A stretch of 64,000 bases of DNA from Methylotenera sp. RIFCSPLOWO2_02_FULL_45_14 (lineage in GTDB: Bacteria; Pseudomonadota; Gammaproteobacteria; Burkholderiales; Methylophilaceae): positions 1-64,000 of the forward strand of contig MHBU01000022.1 of the NCBI GenBank assembly GCA_001803395.1, given 5' to 3'. The notes below the pieces were generated by a model. That model saw nothing but the letters and a program-made list of their open reading frames with translations. It searched no databases and was not told where the DNA came from. The position numbers and the translations under genes are program-made. Of this stretch, positions 33,277 through 43,768 are shown one piece after another. The stretch's first letter is position 1. Every line of letters begins with the position of its first letter.

Positions 33277-34854
33277 ATGGCATTAGATAGCACCATCAAA
33301 ACTCAGCTTCAAACCTATTTGCAAATGCTGAGAGAGCCGGTTGAGCTTGCCGCATCGCTAGATGAAAGTACAGGCGCGAAAGAAATGTTAGCCTTGCTGG
33401 AAGAAATTGCGAGCATGTCTGACAAAATCACGCTGACTCGTGATGATGATGCGCGTAAGCCGTCATTTGCCGTAAGACGCGCCGCAACGCATAAAGAGGC
33501 TGCAAAAGCGGTGGGTATTCGTTTTGCCGGTATTCCCATGGGGCATGAATTTACTTCATTAGTGTTGGCTTTGTTACATGTGGGCGGCCATCCATTAAAA
33601 CTGGAAGCTGAAAAAATTGCACAAATAGCAGCGATTGAAGGCAAATTTGCGTTTGAAACTTATATTTCCTTAAGTTGCCATAACTGCCCGGAAGTAGTGC
33701 AAGCGCTTAATTTAATGGCGGTGATTAACTCCAACATTACGCATGTAATGATTGATGGTGCGCTGTACCAAAATGAAGTATCTGAGCGCAAAATCATGGC
33801 CGTGCCGACAATCTTCTTAAATGGTGAAGAATTTGGTGCGGGTCGCATGGGGGTAGATGAAATTCTACCTAAACTGGATAAGGGTGCTGAAGCCCGTGAA
33901 GCTAAAAAATTAGAGGCTAAAGCGCCTTATGATGTGTTGGTGATAGGCGGTGGCCCAGCTGGTGCCTCTGCCGCAATTTATGCCGCACGTAAAGGCATTA
34001 GAACCGGCGTAGTTGCAGACCGTTTTGGCGGTCAGGTGATGGATACCATGGCGATTGAAAACTTTATTTCTGTGAAAGAAACAGAGGGCCCAAAACTGGT
34101 GGCAGCGTTTGAAGAGCATGTCACTTCGTACGGCGTTGATGTGATGCGCTTGCAACGTGCGCAATCACTGAATGCACCAATTGATGGTTCAGGTGGCTTA
34201 ATTGAGGTGAAGCTCGAAGGCGGCGCAACGCTTAGAAGTAAAGCTGTGGTTGTTGCAACTGGCGCACGCTGGAAAGAGCTCAATATCCCCGGTGAAAAAG
34301 AGTATCGCGGTAAAGGTGTGGCTTACTGCCCGCACTGCGATGGGCCTTTGTTTAAAGGCAAACATGTCGCTGTGATTGGCGGCGGTAACTCTGGGGTTGA
34401 AGCGGCGATCGATTTAGCGGGTTTTGTCAGCCATGTGACCTTGTTGCAACATAGTGACAAGCTGACCGCTGATGCGATTTTACAAAATAAGTTATTTAGT
34501 TTGAGCAATATAACCGTTATTATTAACGCTGAAACTACAGAAATCACCGGCGAGGATGAAAAAGTAAATGGCCTGATTTATAGAGACCGCGTGACTAAGG
34601 CTTTACACACGGTGCCATTAGCTGGTGTATTCGTACAAATTGGCCTATTGCCGAATACCGATTGGCTCAAAACCAGTGGGTTGAAGTTAAGCAAGTTTAA
34701 TGAAATTGTAGTTGATGCGCATGGGCAAACTTCATTGCCAGGCGTGTTTGCTGCGGGCGACGTAACCACCGTACCTTACAAACAAATCATTATCGCCATG
34801 GGCGAGGGTGCCAAGGCTGCACTTGGCGCATTTGATTATTTGATTAGGCAGTAA
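33277..34854 (+). CDS. ahpF: Alkyl hydroperoxide reductase subunit F
   Basis: N-terminal CHNC, '[20 protein letters not shown]', 'CPHCDGP'. MALDST start at 33277; track start lies inside the terminator hairpin region. Confidence 0.96.
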   Translation: MALDSTIKTQLQTYLQMLREPVELAASLDESTGAKEMLALLEEIASMSDKITLTRDDDARKPSFAVRRAATHKEAAKAVGIRFAGIPMGHEFTSLVLALLHVGGHPLKLEAEKIAQIAAIEGKFAFETYISLSCHNCPEVVQALNLMAVINSNITHVMIDGALYQNEVSERKIMAVPTIFLNGEEFGAGRMGVDEILPKLDKGAEAREAKKLEAKAPYDVLVIGGGPAGASAAIYAARKGIRTGVVADRFGGQVMDTMAIENFISVKETEGPKLVAAFEEHVTSYGVDVMRLQRAQSLNAPIDGSGGLIEVKLEGGATLRSKAVVVATGARWKELNIPGEKEYRGKGVAYCPHCDGPLFKGKHVAVIGGGNSGVEAAIDLAGFVSHVTLLQHSDKLTADAILQNKLFSLSNITVIINAETTEITGEDEKVNGLIYRDRVTKALHTVPLAGVFVQIGLLPNTDWLKTSGLKLSKFNEIVVDAHGQTSLPGVFAAGDVTTVPYKQIIIAMGEGAKAALGAFDYLIRQ

Positions 34855-34866
34855 TTCAGACATAAG

Positions 34867-34903
34867 ATCTAGCGGTGAAAAATAGGCACCGCTAGATTTT
34901 TAT
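34867..34903 (+). terminator. Intrinsic terminator after ahpF
   Basis: ATCTAGCGGTG-AAAAATAGG-CACCGCTAGAT 11-bp perfect stem followed by TTTTATT. Confidence 0.9.
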
Positions 34904-35094
34904 TATGGCTTTGTTTTGCAAGAGCTAATACCCAAAATGCTATAAAGAGGGCAAAAGTTAATAAGCCCAGTCGCTAGTGGCACCACCCCTATCCAAGCCC
35001 AAACTGGCCCATTAGCCAGCAAGACCCAAGCGACTAACGCTAATCCAACTACAATGCGTAATACGCGATCGATTCCACCTACGTTTGCTTTCAT
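34903..35094 (-). CDS. DUF2892 (YgaP-like) small membrane protein
   Basis: 'MKANVGGIDRVLRIVVGLALVAWVLL'. Confidence 0.88.
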   Translation of the reverse strand: MKANVGGIDRVLRIVVGLALVAWVLLANGPVWAWIGVVPLATGLINFCPLYSILGISSCKTKP

Positions 35095-35201
35095 GGTATT
35101 TCTCCTTATGTAGTAACGCTTATGCTACACCTAAATTAGCGTTGTAAATGGTGACTTTAGTTACATTAACGGTTTAATCGTAGATGTGTCAATTGAATAG
35201 C

Positions 35202-36875
35202 TTAGTCGTGAGCGATGCTTAATGCTACTGCTTCTGCCACTTTAATACCATCCACTCCAGCCGATAAAATACCACCCGCATAGCCTGCGCCTTCGCCACA
35301 AGGGTATAAGCCTTTGGTATTGATGCTTTGCAAAGTAACATCGTCACGTTTGATGCGGATGGGGGATGATGTGCGCGTTTCTACGCCTGTGAGTACACCA
35401 TCAGCCAAATCAAAACCTTTAACTTGTTTAGCAAACTCAGGTATCGCCTCACGAATTGCCGTAATGGCAAATTCAGGTAGTGCGGTGTCTAAATTAGTGA
35501 GATGCACCCCAGGCGTGTAAGAAGGCGTGACCTCGCCAAATTTGGTAGAAGGCTTATTGGCTAAAAAGTCGCCGATCAATTGCCCAGGAGCGTTGTAATT
35601 ACTGCCGCCCAGCACAAACGCATGGCCTTCCAGTTTGCGTTGCAATTCCATGCCAGCAAGCGGATTATCTGGATAATCCATTTCAGGCGTAATACCCACC
35701 ACTATGCCTGCATTAGCATTACGCTCATTGCGGCTATATTGGCTCATGCCGTTGGTGACTACGCAGTTAGGCTCAGAAGCGGCGGCTACCACCGTGCCAC
35801 CAGGGCACATGCAAAAACTATAAACAGAGCGACCATTTCTAGCGTGATGCACTAACTTGTAATCAGCCGCACCCAATTTTGATAGCAAGTCCTCATTGTA
35901 GCTCTTGCCGTATCTGGCCTTATCAATCAGTGACTGCGGGTGCTCGATGCGAAAGCCGATGGAGAATGGTTTGGCTTCAATATAAATACCTTTGCGATAC
36001 ACCATTTCAAAGGTATCGCGTGCGCTGTGGCCAACAGCTAATACTAGATGATTGGTTGCAATGCGCTCACCAGTTTGCAGTACCACGCCCTGCACCGCAT
36101 TATTTTCAATTTCAATGTCTTCTACACGTGATTCAAAGCGGATTTCACCGCCTAGTTCAATAATGGTGTTACGCATTGTTTCTACCATGCCCACTAATCT
36201 AAACGTACCGATGTGCGGGTGGCTTACATACATAATTTCTTCAGGTGCACCAGCTTTTACAAACTCCTGTATCACCTTGCGACCATAGTGTTTGGGGTCT
36301 TTAATTTGGCTGTAAAGCTTACCGTCAGAGAACGTGCCCGCGCCGCCTTCACCAAACTGCACGTTAGATTCAGGGTTGAGCACGTTTTTACGCCACAGCC
36401 CCCAAGTATCTTTAGTGCGCTCGCGCACGGCTTTACCACGCTCTAGCACGATAGGATTAAAGCCAGATTGCGCTAAAATGAGCGCTGCAAAGATGCCGGC
36501 AGGGCCAAAGCCTACGACGACTGGACGCAGTTTAGTTTCAACTCCCTCAGCTTTTAAAGGAGGGGGTGAAAGCGTGGCATCGTCCGCAAAAGCCACATAC
36601 TTATATTCAGTATCAGGTGCAGGCTTAATATGTGCGTCTTTACGAAACTTGGCGAGAATCTTCGCTTCGTTTTTAACTTGCACATCCAAGCTATATACAT
36701 ACAGAATTGCATGCGATTTCCGTGCATCCACCCCACGTTTAAAAATATCAAAGTGAATCAAATCACCCTCAACGATTTCTAGCCGTTTGAGTAGCGCGGC
36801 CTTAATTTCGTCGGCTTGGTGGGTAAGCGATTGGGCGTTTTCAATGGGAAGTTTAATTTCGGTAATGCGTAACAT
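35202..36875 (-). CDS. NAD(P)/FAD-dependent oxidoreductase (COG2509-like)
   Basis: 'PVVVGFGPAGIFAALILAQSGFNPIVLERG' Rossmann fold; 'SFCMCPGG' segment. Confidence 0.85.
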   Translation of the reverse strand: MLRITEIKLPIENAQSLTHQADEIKAALLKRLEIVEGDLIHFDIFKRGVDARKSHAILYVYSLDVQVKNEAKILAKFRKDAHIKPAPDTEYKYVAFADDATLSPPPLKAEGVETKLRPVVVGFGPAGIFAALILAQSGFNPIVLERGKAVRERTKDTWGLWRKNVLNPESNVQFGEGGAGTFSDGKLYSQIKDPKHYGRKVIQEFVKAGAPEEIMYVSHPHIGTFRLVGMVETMRNTIIELGGEIRFESRVEDIEIENNAVQGVVLQTGERIATNHLVLAVGHSARDTFEMVYRKGIYIEAKPFSIGFRIEHPQSLIDKARYGKSYNEDLLSKLGAADYKLVHHARNGRSVYSFCMCPGGTVVAAASEPNCVVTNGMSQYSRNERNANAGIVVGITPEMDYPDNPLAGMELQRKLEGHAFVLGGSNYNAPGQLIGDFLANKPSTKFGEVTPSYTPGVHLTNLDTALPEFAITAIREAIPEFAKQVKGFDLADGVLTGVETRTSSPIRIKRDDVTLQSINTKGLYPCGEGAGYAGGILSAGVDGIKVAEAVALSIAHD

Positions 36876-36917
36876 ATTTAACCTTATGGATAGTGTTTAT
36901 CTATCAAGTGAGTAATT

Positions 36918-37541
36918 CTAAATCTCCAAATTCAGCTGCAACAACTTCTTCAGCATCGGCACAGTCACTGGTTTTTTCTCAGTAAGCGACCATACATCCA
37001 GCGCATCTAACACCGCCATCAGCGTTGGTAAGTCACGGCGTAAATAGCGTAGGCAATAATCTACGACTTCATTGGGCAGTCTCATGCCGCGTTCATTGGC
37101 ATGGGTTTTGAGGGCTTGAGCTTTTTCGTCATCGGTGAGCGGGTGTAGTTGATACACCAAGCCCCAGGCAAGGCGGGTGGCGAGGTCGTCTCGCAACCCC
37201 ATTTGCGTGGGAGCGGCGATGCCGCTGGTGATCAGGATGCCGTTTGAGGCACGTAGTTGGTTAAATTGGTCAAACAGGGCGATTTGCGCCGCTTCATTGA
37301 GCGTATGTACATCATCCGCAATATAAAGTGGCAATTCAGTTTCCTGCGCCGCACGCTGGCAGGCTTGCAACAGATGGCTTTTGCCACTACCTTTTGCGCC
37401 CCATAGATAGATAAATCGCGCTTCTGCTACGTTAGCTAAGGCGAGCTCTAAATTATGCAAGGCTTCAGCATTGCGCCCTGCAATAAAGTTATTGAGTGTT
37501 TGTGGGGCAGGCGGTTGAATGTCGAGTAAGAGTTGTTTCAA
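36918..37541 (-). CDS. hda: DnaA regulatory inactivator Hda
   Basis: DnaA-like AAA+, 'FIYLWGAKGSGKSHLLQA'. Confidence 0.92.
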   Translation of the reverse strand: MKQLLLDIQPPAPQTLNNFIAGRNAEALHNLELALANVAEARFIYLWGAKGSGKSHLLQACQRAAQETELPLYIADDVHTLNEAAQIALFDQFNQLRASNGILITSGIAAPTQMGLRDDLATRLAWGLVYQLHPLTDDEKAQALKTHANERGMRLPNEVVDYCLRYLRRDLPTLMAVLDALDVWSLTEKKPVTVPMLKKLLQLNLEI

Positions 37542-38614
37542 GTGTTGCTACCCGTATAGAAATGACTTTGTAAATAGCGTGTTTTGGCGTGCCTAAACCC
37601 AACCGCTATGGCCGCAGAAACCGGTAGTGCAAGCAACACACCGGCAAAGCCGAACAGTTGCCCACCTGCCATTAAAGCAAAAATTACCACCAGTGGGTGT
37701 AAGCCAATGCGGTCGCCCACTAGGTATGGCGTAAGTGCCATGCTTTCTACCAGCTGTCCTAAACCAAACACCACTAAAATAGGGATCAAATCATGTAAGT
37801 TGCCAAATTGTAAAAAGCCGGAAATAATGGCCAGTACAAACCCCAGGCCTATGCCTAAATACGGTACAAACCCTAACAGGCCCGACAAAATGCCGATGGG
37901 TAGCGCGAGTTCCAGCCCTGCTAGCCATAGGCCTGTCGCATAAAACAGGCTCATCAGTAACATCACCGTGAGTTGCCCACGTAAAAATTCCGCAAGTACT
38001 GCATCAACTTCACCAGCAATTTCTTGCGTTTTTGCGATCAGTTTTCTGGGAATAAGGTGGCTGATTTTTTTGATGATGATGTTCCAATCTACCAACAGAT
38101 AAAACAGCACTAATGGAATAAGCACCAAATTGGCCAGCCAGCCCACAATGGCCAAACCTTGATTGCTTAAGCCAAGCGCTAGTTGCTTGGCCAAGTTGCC
38201 GGCGGTTTGCCAGTTATCGGTCAGTATTTGCTGAATTTGGGCAAAATCGATGTTGAGGGCAACACCAAAGTTTTTTTGTAGCCATGGCTCAAAATGGGTT
38301 TTTGCCGTATTGAAATACACCGGGAGTTTTTGCGATAACAATAAAATTTCTTTTTGCAGCAATGGAATCACAATCAGTAAAATTAAAAGCAGCATTGCAA
38401 AAAATAGCAACATGACCAGCAGTGCTGCAATAGTGCGGCTCGGGCTGAATTTCTTGTAATGAAATGCATCAATTTTATTGACTAGCGGGTTGGCAATGTA
38501 AGCCAAAATCGCCGCGATTAAAAATGGCGTGAGTATTGGGCTTAGCAGGTAAATCAAGCCGCAAAACACGAGGCCTGCAATCCACCAGAATGTATGGGTG
38601 TGCTTATTGATCAT
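37538..38614 (-). CDS. AI-2E family transporter (PerM-like)
   Basis: Multi-TM, 'GLLGFVPYLGIGLGFVLAII', 'DRIGLHPLVVIFALMAGGQLFGFAGVLLALPVSA'. Confidence 0.9.
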   Translation of the reverse strand: MINKHTHTFWWIAGLVFCGLIYLLSPILTPFLIAAILAYIANPLVNKIDAFHYKKFSPSRTIAALLVMLLFFAMLLLILLIVIPLLQKEILLLSQKLPVYFNTAKTHFEPWLQKNFGVALNIDFAQIQQILTDNWQTAGNLAKQLALGLSNQGLAIVGWLANLVLIPLVLFYLLVDWNIIIKKISHLIPRKLIAKTQEIAGEVDAVLAEFLRGQLTVMLLMSLFYATGLWLAGLELALPIGILSGLLGFVPYLGIGLGFVLAIISGFLQFGNLHDLIPILVVFGLGQLVESMALTPYLVGDRIGLHPLVVIFALMAGGQLFGFAGVLLALPVSAAIAVGFRHAKTRYLQSHFYTGSNT

Positions 38615-38641
38615 AAAGCTCGCTATTTCAGTCTATCTAGA

Positions 38642-38697
38642 ATTTCGGTTTACCTAATTGGTTCAGCTAACATTTCGGTTAAACCGGCATTTCGGTT
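38642..38697. repeat. Three direct copies of ATTTCGGTT upstream of purM
   Basis: 38642-38650, 38672-38680, 38689-38697; the second forms CGGTTAAACCG with following bases. Confidence 0.7.
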
Positions 38698-38748
38698 AAA
38701 ATGCCATTATAACGATAGAACACCTCTTTTGCAGAAAGCGAGAACACC

Positions 38749-39798
38749 TTGAGTGCCAATGATTCAGATAAAACTTCTATTAGCTACCGCGATGCAGGCG
38801 TGGATATGGAGGCGGGCGATGCGCTCGTTGAGCAAATTAAACCGTTTGCCAAGCGCACCATGCGCCCTGAAGTATTAGCCGGTATCGGTGGTTTTGGTTC
38901 ACTGTTCGCGCTGCCACAAAAGTTCAAAGAGCCAATTTTGGTTTCAGGTACTGATGGCGTAGGCACTAAGCTTAAGCTGGCTTTTGAGCTGAATAAACAC
39001 GATACGGTGGGTATTGATTTAGTCGCCATGAGTGTGAATGACATTTTGGTGCAAGGCGCTGAACCGCTATTTTTCCTGGATTACTTTGCTTGCGGCAAGT
39101 TAGAAGTTGGCACGGCAGCGCTTGTAATTAAAGGCATTGCGGAGGGTTGCGAGCAATCTGGCTGCGCGTTGGTGGGTGGTGAAACCGCAGAAATGCCGGG
39201 CATGTATCCAGCGGGCGAATATGACCTGGCAGGCTTTGCTGTGGGTTGCGTGGATAAAGCCAAAATTATTAACGGCACAACGATTGCAGCGGGTGATGTA
39301 GTGCTTGGCTTGGCTTCAAGCGGCGCGCATTCAAACGGATATTCACTGATTCGTAAGTTGATTGAAAAATCAGGCATTGATTTTGAATCGGACTTTTACG
39401 GTAGAACATTCAAAGACGTGGTGATGGCACCTACGCGCATTTATGTGAAATCGTTACTAAAATTGATTGAAGCCATGCCCGTAAAAGGCATGGCGCATAT
39501 CACCGGTGGCGGCATTACCGAAAATATTCCACGTGTGTTGCCAGCAGGCTTGACCGCTGAAATTAAAGCGGCTAGTTGGCAGCTGCCACCGTTGTTTCAA
39601 TGGCTGCAAGCACAGGGCAACATTGTGCCAAGTGAGATGTACAAAACCTTTAACTGTGGCATAGGTATGGCGGTTATTGTGGCAAAAGAGCACGCGGCAG
39701 CGGCTAAAGACTTGCTGGAAACTTCAGGCGAAACCGTGTTTGAAATCGGTCAAATCCGTGCACAAAATGTGGGTGAAGCACCAACCATTGTTATTTAA
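38749..39798 (+). CDS. purM: Phosphoribosylformylglycinamidine cyclo-ligase
   Basis: '[17 protein letters not shown]', '[14 protein letters not shown]', '[11 protein letters not shown]'. Confidence 0.98.
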   Translation: MSANDSDKTSISYRDAGVDMEAGDALVEQIKPFAKRTMRPEVLAGIGGFGSLFALPQKFKEPILVSGTDGVGTKLKLAFELNKHDTVGIDLVAMSVNDILVQGAEPLFFLDYFACGKLEVGTAALVIKGIAEGCEQSGCALVGGETAEMPGMYPAGEYDLAGFAVGCVDKAKIINGTTIAAGDVVLGLASSGAHSNGYSLIRKLIEKSGIDFESDFYGRTFKDVVMAPTRIYVKSLLKLIEAMPVKGMAHITGGGITENIPRVLPAGLTAEIKAASWQLPPLFQWLQAQGNIVPSEMYKTFNCGIGMAVIVAKEHAAAAKDLLETSGETVFEIGQIRAQNVGEAPTIVI

Positions 39799-39868
39799 TT
39801 GGTTTTGTAGGTAACAATTGCTGGTCTGATGCGTTAAAGGTGATGTGTCTTAAATAAAAGGAATTTTA

Positions 39869-40597
39869 ATGTTTAATCACATCAAAAGTTTGGGTTTTGC
39901 ATTTTTTCTATCTGTAGGCTCAATCGCGTTCGCGCAGCAAGCCGTAATATCAAAAACTGCGTTACCTAAACACATTCAGGCCACTTATGAAGTCACCAAA
40001 AATGGCCAGCCCTTCGCTAAAGTGCATGAGCAATTCTCAATGATTGACAATGCTTATAAAATCGAAAGCGTTACCAAAGGCATCGGCGTTTACGCCTTAT
40101 TTGGCGAGCGTCAATTAACCAGTGTTGGTGAAGTGACAGCGCAAGGATTAAAGCCAACCCGCTTTGAGTTGCATCAAGGCGATAATGCGAAAAAATCATT
40201 ATTGGCGGATTTTGACTGGGCAACACAAAATTTAACCATGACCGTAAAAGGCAAGGTAAAAGAGGCGAGTCTTGCGCCAGGTACGCAAGATTTAGCGAGC
40301 TATGCCTACCAATTTATGTTTTTGCCTGCGCCGCTAAAAGAGGCTATTACAGTATCGCTCACCACAGGTAAAAAGCTGAACCATTACCACTATAAAATTA
40401 ACCCAGCGTTGGAAGTTATTGAGAATGCTGGCGTGCAGTACAAAACCCTGCATCTTGAGCCGCCTGAACAAAACAGCGCTGAGACTAAAGAGCTATGGTT
40501 AGCCACTGAGCATTATTATGTGCCAGTGCGTATTATGATGATTGACGAAAATGGGCAAAAGCTCGAGCAAGTTTTAACTGAATTACATGTGGAGTAG
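39869..40597 (+). CDS. DUF3108 domain secreted protein
   Basis: Signal peptide; 'ATYEVTKNGQPFAKVHEQFSMIDNAYKIES' and 'ELHQGDNAKKSLLADFDW'. Confidence 0.75.
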   Translation: MFNHIKSLGFAFFLSVGSIAFAQQAVISKTALPKHIQATYEVTKNGQPFAKVHEQFSMIDNAYKIESVTKGIGVYALFGERQLTSVGEVTAQGLKPTRFELHQGDNAKKSLLADFDWATQNLTMTVKGKVKEASLAPGTQDLASYAYQFMFLPAPLKEAITVSLTTGKKLNHYHYKINPALEVIENAGVQYKTLHLEPPEQNSAETKELWLATEHYYVPVRIMMIDENGQKLEQVLTELHVE

Positions 40598-40647
40598 ATG
40601 CGGGTGTTCTGCATTTCTAATCACTACAATATTTAAAGAGAATCAAT

Positions 40648-42276
40648 ATGACGCCTAATTTAATACGGCAAGCTGCGGTAATGTTATCTAACCTGCTTGA
40701 ATTCAACAGCCCGGCAGATGTGAAATTGAGCGAATTTTTTCGCAACAATCGTGATTTAGGCACTAAAGAGCGCGCCTTTGTGGCAGAAAGTGTTTATGGC
40801 GTATTGCGCCGTTTACGTTTTTTAAGCGCGGTGACTGCCAATGATGAAAACGACCCTGATGATGCGCGCAAACTGGTGTTAGCTTGGATGTTACGCATAC
40901 AAGGCATGAGCATCCAAAAAATTGCACCCATGTTGAATGAACAGCAAATCGAGTGGGCGCACACCATTAAAGCTAAATCTACCGAAAATATGCCCTTAGC
41001 CGTGCAGGCCGATGTGCGCGATTGGCTGTGGGAAAAGTTAGTCGCGCAATATGGTGAAAGTGAAGCGCTTACCATCGCACGTAGTATGCACGAATCCGCC
41101 ACGCTGGATTTACGCGTGAATACCATTAAAGCCACGCGTGACGAAGTGATGGCAAAATTCATTGCTGAAAATACATCAGGCGAAACCAATATTACAAAAA
41201 CGCCTTATTCACCGGTTGGCCTGCGTATGCCGCTACGCTTGAACATCAGCCGCCACGTGCTGTTTACCGAAGGTCAAATTGAAGTGCAAGATGAAGGCAG
41301 CCAGATATTGGCGCACTTGGTAGCACCAAAGCGCGGCATGATGGTGGCAGATTTTTGCGCAGGCGCAGGCGGAAAAACACTTGCCATGGGTGCGCTAATG
41401 CGCAATACAGGGCGCTTGTATGCATTTGATGTATCAGAAAAACGCCTGCATAGCTTAGGTCAGCGCTTAAAACGCTCAGGGTTAAGTAACCTCAATGCGC
41501 AAAGCATTAGCAGTGAAAATGACCCTAAACTTAAACGCTTAAACGGCAAGTTTGACCGTGTGTTGGTTGATGCGCCTTGTACTGGTTTAGGCACCTTGCG
41601 CCGTAACCCAGACCTTAAGTGGCGCCAAACGCCGCAAGATTTAGCCGAGCTTACCGTAAAACAGGCCAACATTTTAGCGCGTGCCGCAAGGTTGACCAAG
41701 GCTGGCGGGCGCTTGATTTACTCAACATGTAGTTTGCTTAAAGATGAGAACGAACAAATTGCGGAAAGTTTTTTGGCGACGCATCCTGATTTTAAATTAT
41801 TGAATGCCGCTGAGATTTTAAGCCAGCAGCAAATCAATTTAGATACAGGACAATACTTAAAACTACTGCCGCATTTGCATAATACCGATGGTTTTTTCGC
41901 GGCAGTATTTGAAAAACTAGACGCGAGTGCGCCAGAGAAAAAAACTTCACCCGCAGTTGCTATTGAGCTGGTTGAAGAAGTGACGCCATCAAGTGCAGAG
42001 CCAAAAACTAAAAAAACTGCAGCAGTTAAAAAAGCTGCTGCGCCGAAGAAGGTGAAAGTAGCAGCGGCAGAGGTTGTAACAGAAGACGTTGCAGCGACCG
42101 AAGCCGAGACCTTACCGCTCAAGGCAAAGGCAGCAGTAAAACCAAAAGCTGCCAAAGTGGTTAATGAAAAAGTCGTTAAAGAAAAGGCTGTTAAAGAGAA
42201 AGTAGTAAAAGAAGCCGTCATTAAAGAAAAAGTGGTTAAACCTAAGGTTGTGAAAGTTAAGGCAGCAAAAGAATAG
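40648..42276 (+). CDS. RsmB/NOP-family RNA m5C methyltransferase with Lys/Ala/Val-rich C-terminal tail
   Basis: NusB-like N-terminus, SAM site 'VADFCAGAGGKTLAMGALM', 'VDAPCTGLGTLRRNPDLKW', 'STCSLLKDEN'; tail from about 41930. Confidence 0.9.
   Translation: MTPNLIRQAAVMLSNLLEFNSPADVKLSEFFRNNRDLGTKERAFVAESVYGVLRRLRFLSAVTANDENDPDDARKLVLAWMLRIQGMSIQKIAPMLNEQQIEWAHTIKAKSTENMPLAVQADVRDWLWEKLVAQYGESEALTIARSMHESATLDLRVNTIKATRDEVMAKFIAENTSGETNITKTPYSPVGLRMPLRLNISRHVLFTEGQIEVQDEGSQILAHLVAPKRGMMVADFCAGAGGKTLAMGALMRNTGRLYAFDVSEKRLHSLGQRLKRSGLSNLNAQSISSENDPKLKRLNGKFDRVLVDAPCTGLGTLRRNPDLKWRQTPQDLAELTVKQANILARAARLTKAGGRLIYSTCSLLKDENEQIAESFLATHPDFKLLNAAEILSQQQINLDTGQYLKLLPHLHNTDGFFAAVFEKLDASAPEKKTSPAVAIELVEEVTPSSAEPKTKKTAAVKKAAAPKKVKVAAAEVVTEDVAATEAETLPLKAKAAVKPKAAKVVNEKVVKEKAVKEKVVKEAVIKEKVVKPKVVKVKAAKE
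42163..42267 (+). repeat. Seven imperfect 15-bp units encoding a (K-E-K-V-V)-like pentapeptide repeat
   Basis: NEKVV KEKAV KEKVV KEAVI KEKVV KPKVV KVKAA, then KE-stop. Confidence 0.85.
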
Positions 42277-42283
42277 ACGGCTC

Positions 42284-43519
42284 ATGAAATTGCCCAGCCT
42301 TAACATCCAAATATTACTAGGTGCAATTTTTGGAGTTGCGATTGGCTTGTATTTTCATCAGCTGGGTGCTGAACATCGTGTTGCGCAAGGTGGCTTGTAT
42401 GCGTCTGGCCTAGTTGGCACGCTGTTCATTGATTTACTTAAAATGGTTTTAATTCCGCTGGTATTTTGCTCTATATCAGTGGGCATAGCCAATTTAAGTC
42501 AGCACCAACAAATGCATCGCGTTTGGGTAACAACGCTCATCTTTTTTGTCAGCAGTATGGCCATTGCGATTGTGTTGGGTATGACAGCCAGCCTGTATTT
42601 TAAGCCAGGTAGTGGTTTGCAAATTGCGATGTTTGAGCATGCGATGCAAAATTTTGAGGCAAAGCAATTACCCTTGTCAGAGTTTTTTGCCCAATTCCTG
42701 CATGGCTTATTTGTAAACCCTTTTACTGCTTTATCGCAGGGCAACGTCCTAGCCGTCGTCATGTTTGCGCTTATTTTAGGCATTACATTAGTGATGGGTG
42801 GTGAGCGTTTTCACCACATTAGGGCGCTATTACAAGAGGCATTAGAAGTCATCATGCAGATTGTGGGTTGGGTCATGCGTTTGGCGCCTTTTGGAATTAT
42901 GGCGTTGCTGATTAAACTGGTGGCGGTGCAAGATATTGCCATGCTGAGTACACTCGCCAAGTTTGTTGCGGTGGTGGTTGGCACCACTTTATTGCACGGC
43001 ATCGTTGTGTTGCCTTTGATTCTGTACTTATTTACGGGTAAGTCCCCCCTATGGTTTTGGCGTGGTGCACGTGAGGCGTTGGTAACGGCGTTCGCCACCA
43101 GTTCAAGTGCTGCTACACTGCCGATTACTTTGCGTTGTGCCATACAACACTTACACGTAAAACCTGAAATCGCCGGCTTTGTACTGCCGCTAGGCGCAAC
43201 CATCAATATGGATGGCACTGCTTTGTATGAAGCTGCTGCGGCATTGTTTATTGCTAATCTGATAGGGGTGGATCTGAGTTTAGCACAGCAGTTGATTGTA
43301 TTTCTTACCGCGATGATTGCCGCCATGGGCGCGCCCGGTATTCCAAGTGCGGGTATGGTGACCATGGTGATGGTGCTGCAATCAGTAGGTTTACCAGCTG
43401 AAGCGATTGCAATTTTATTACCGATTGATAGGTTATTAGATACCTTGCGTACTACCGTAAATGTGCAAGGCGATATGGTGGGTAGTTTAGTAGTGCAGAA
43501 GCTAACATTGCAAAGATGA
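42284..43519 (+). CDS. Dicarboxylate/amino acid:cation symporter
   Basis: 'ATSSSAATLPITLRCA', 'LPLGATINMDGTALYEA', 'IDRLLDTLRTTVNVQGD'. Confidence 0.94.
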   Translation: MKLPSLNIQILLGAIFGVAIGLYFHQLGAEHRVAQGGLYASGLVGTLFIDLLKMVLIPLVFCSISVGIANLSQHQQMHRVWVTTLIFFVSSMAIAIVLGMTASLYFKPGSGLQIAMFEHAMQNFEAKQLPLSEFFAQFLHGLFVNPFTALSQGNVLAVVMFALILGITLVMGGERFHHIRALLQEALEVIMQIVGWVMRLAPFGIMALLIKLVAVQDIAMLSTLAKFVAVVVGTTLLHGIVVLPLILYLFTGKSPLWFWRGAREALVTAFATSSSAATLPITLRCAIQHLHVKPEIAGFVLPLGATINMDGTALYEAAAALFIANLIGVDLSLAQQLIVFLTAMIAAMGAPGIPSAGMVTMVMVLQSVGLPAEAIAILLPIDRLLDTLRTTVNVQGDMVGSLVVQKLTLQR

Positions 43520-43768
43520 GCTTCTGCAATGGCTATTTTAAATTATGGCAATCTGTTTTTAAGCAGCTTGAGTTATGAACCTTCGTGACAATTTCTGTCC
43601 ATCATCAGTTATTCTGATTCATCTTATTTTACAGCCATAGTAGCAATTGTTATTGCTACCTAAACTTGGGATGCATTGTTAAAATAAAAAGTTGGACTTG
43701 ACCTACATGACTTACGTATTTGTTACATGTTGCGAGCTAAGTTCGCTTACAAGGAGTCTGCAATAATG

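Noticed and set aside
43698-43711. TTGACCTACATGAC before narX as a possible FNR box
   Set aside because: Only the left half-site matches; the right half lacks TCAA.
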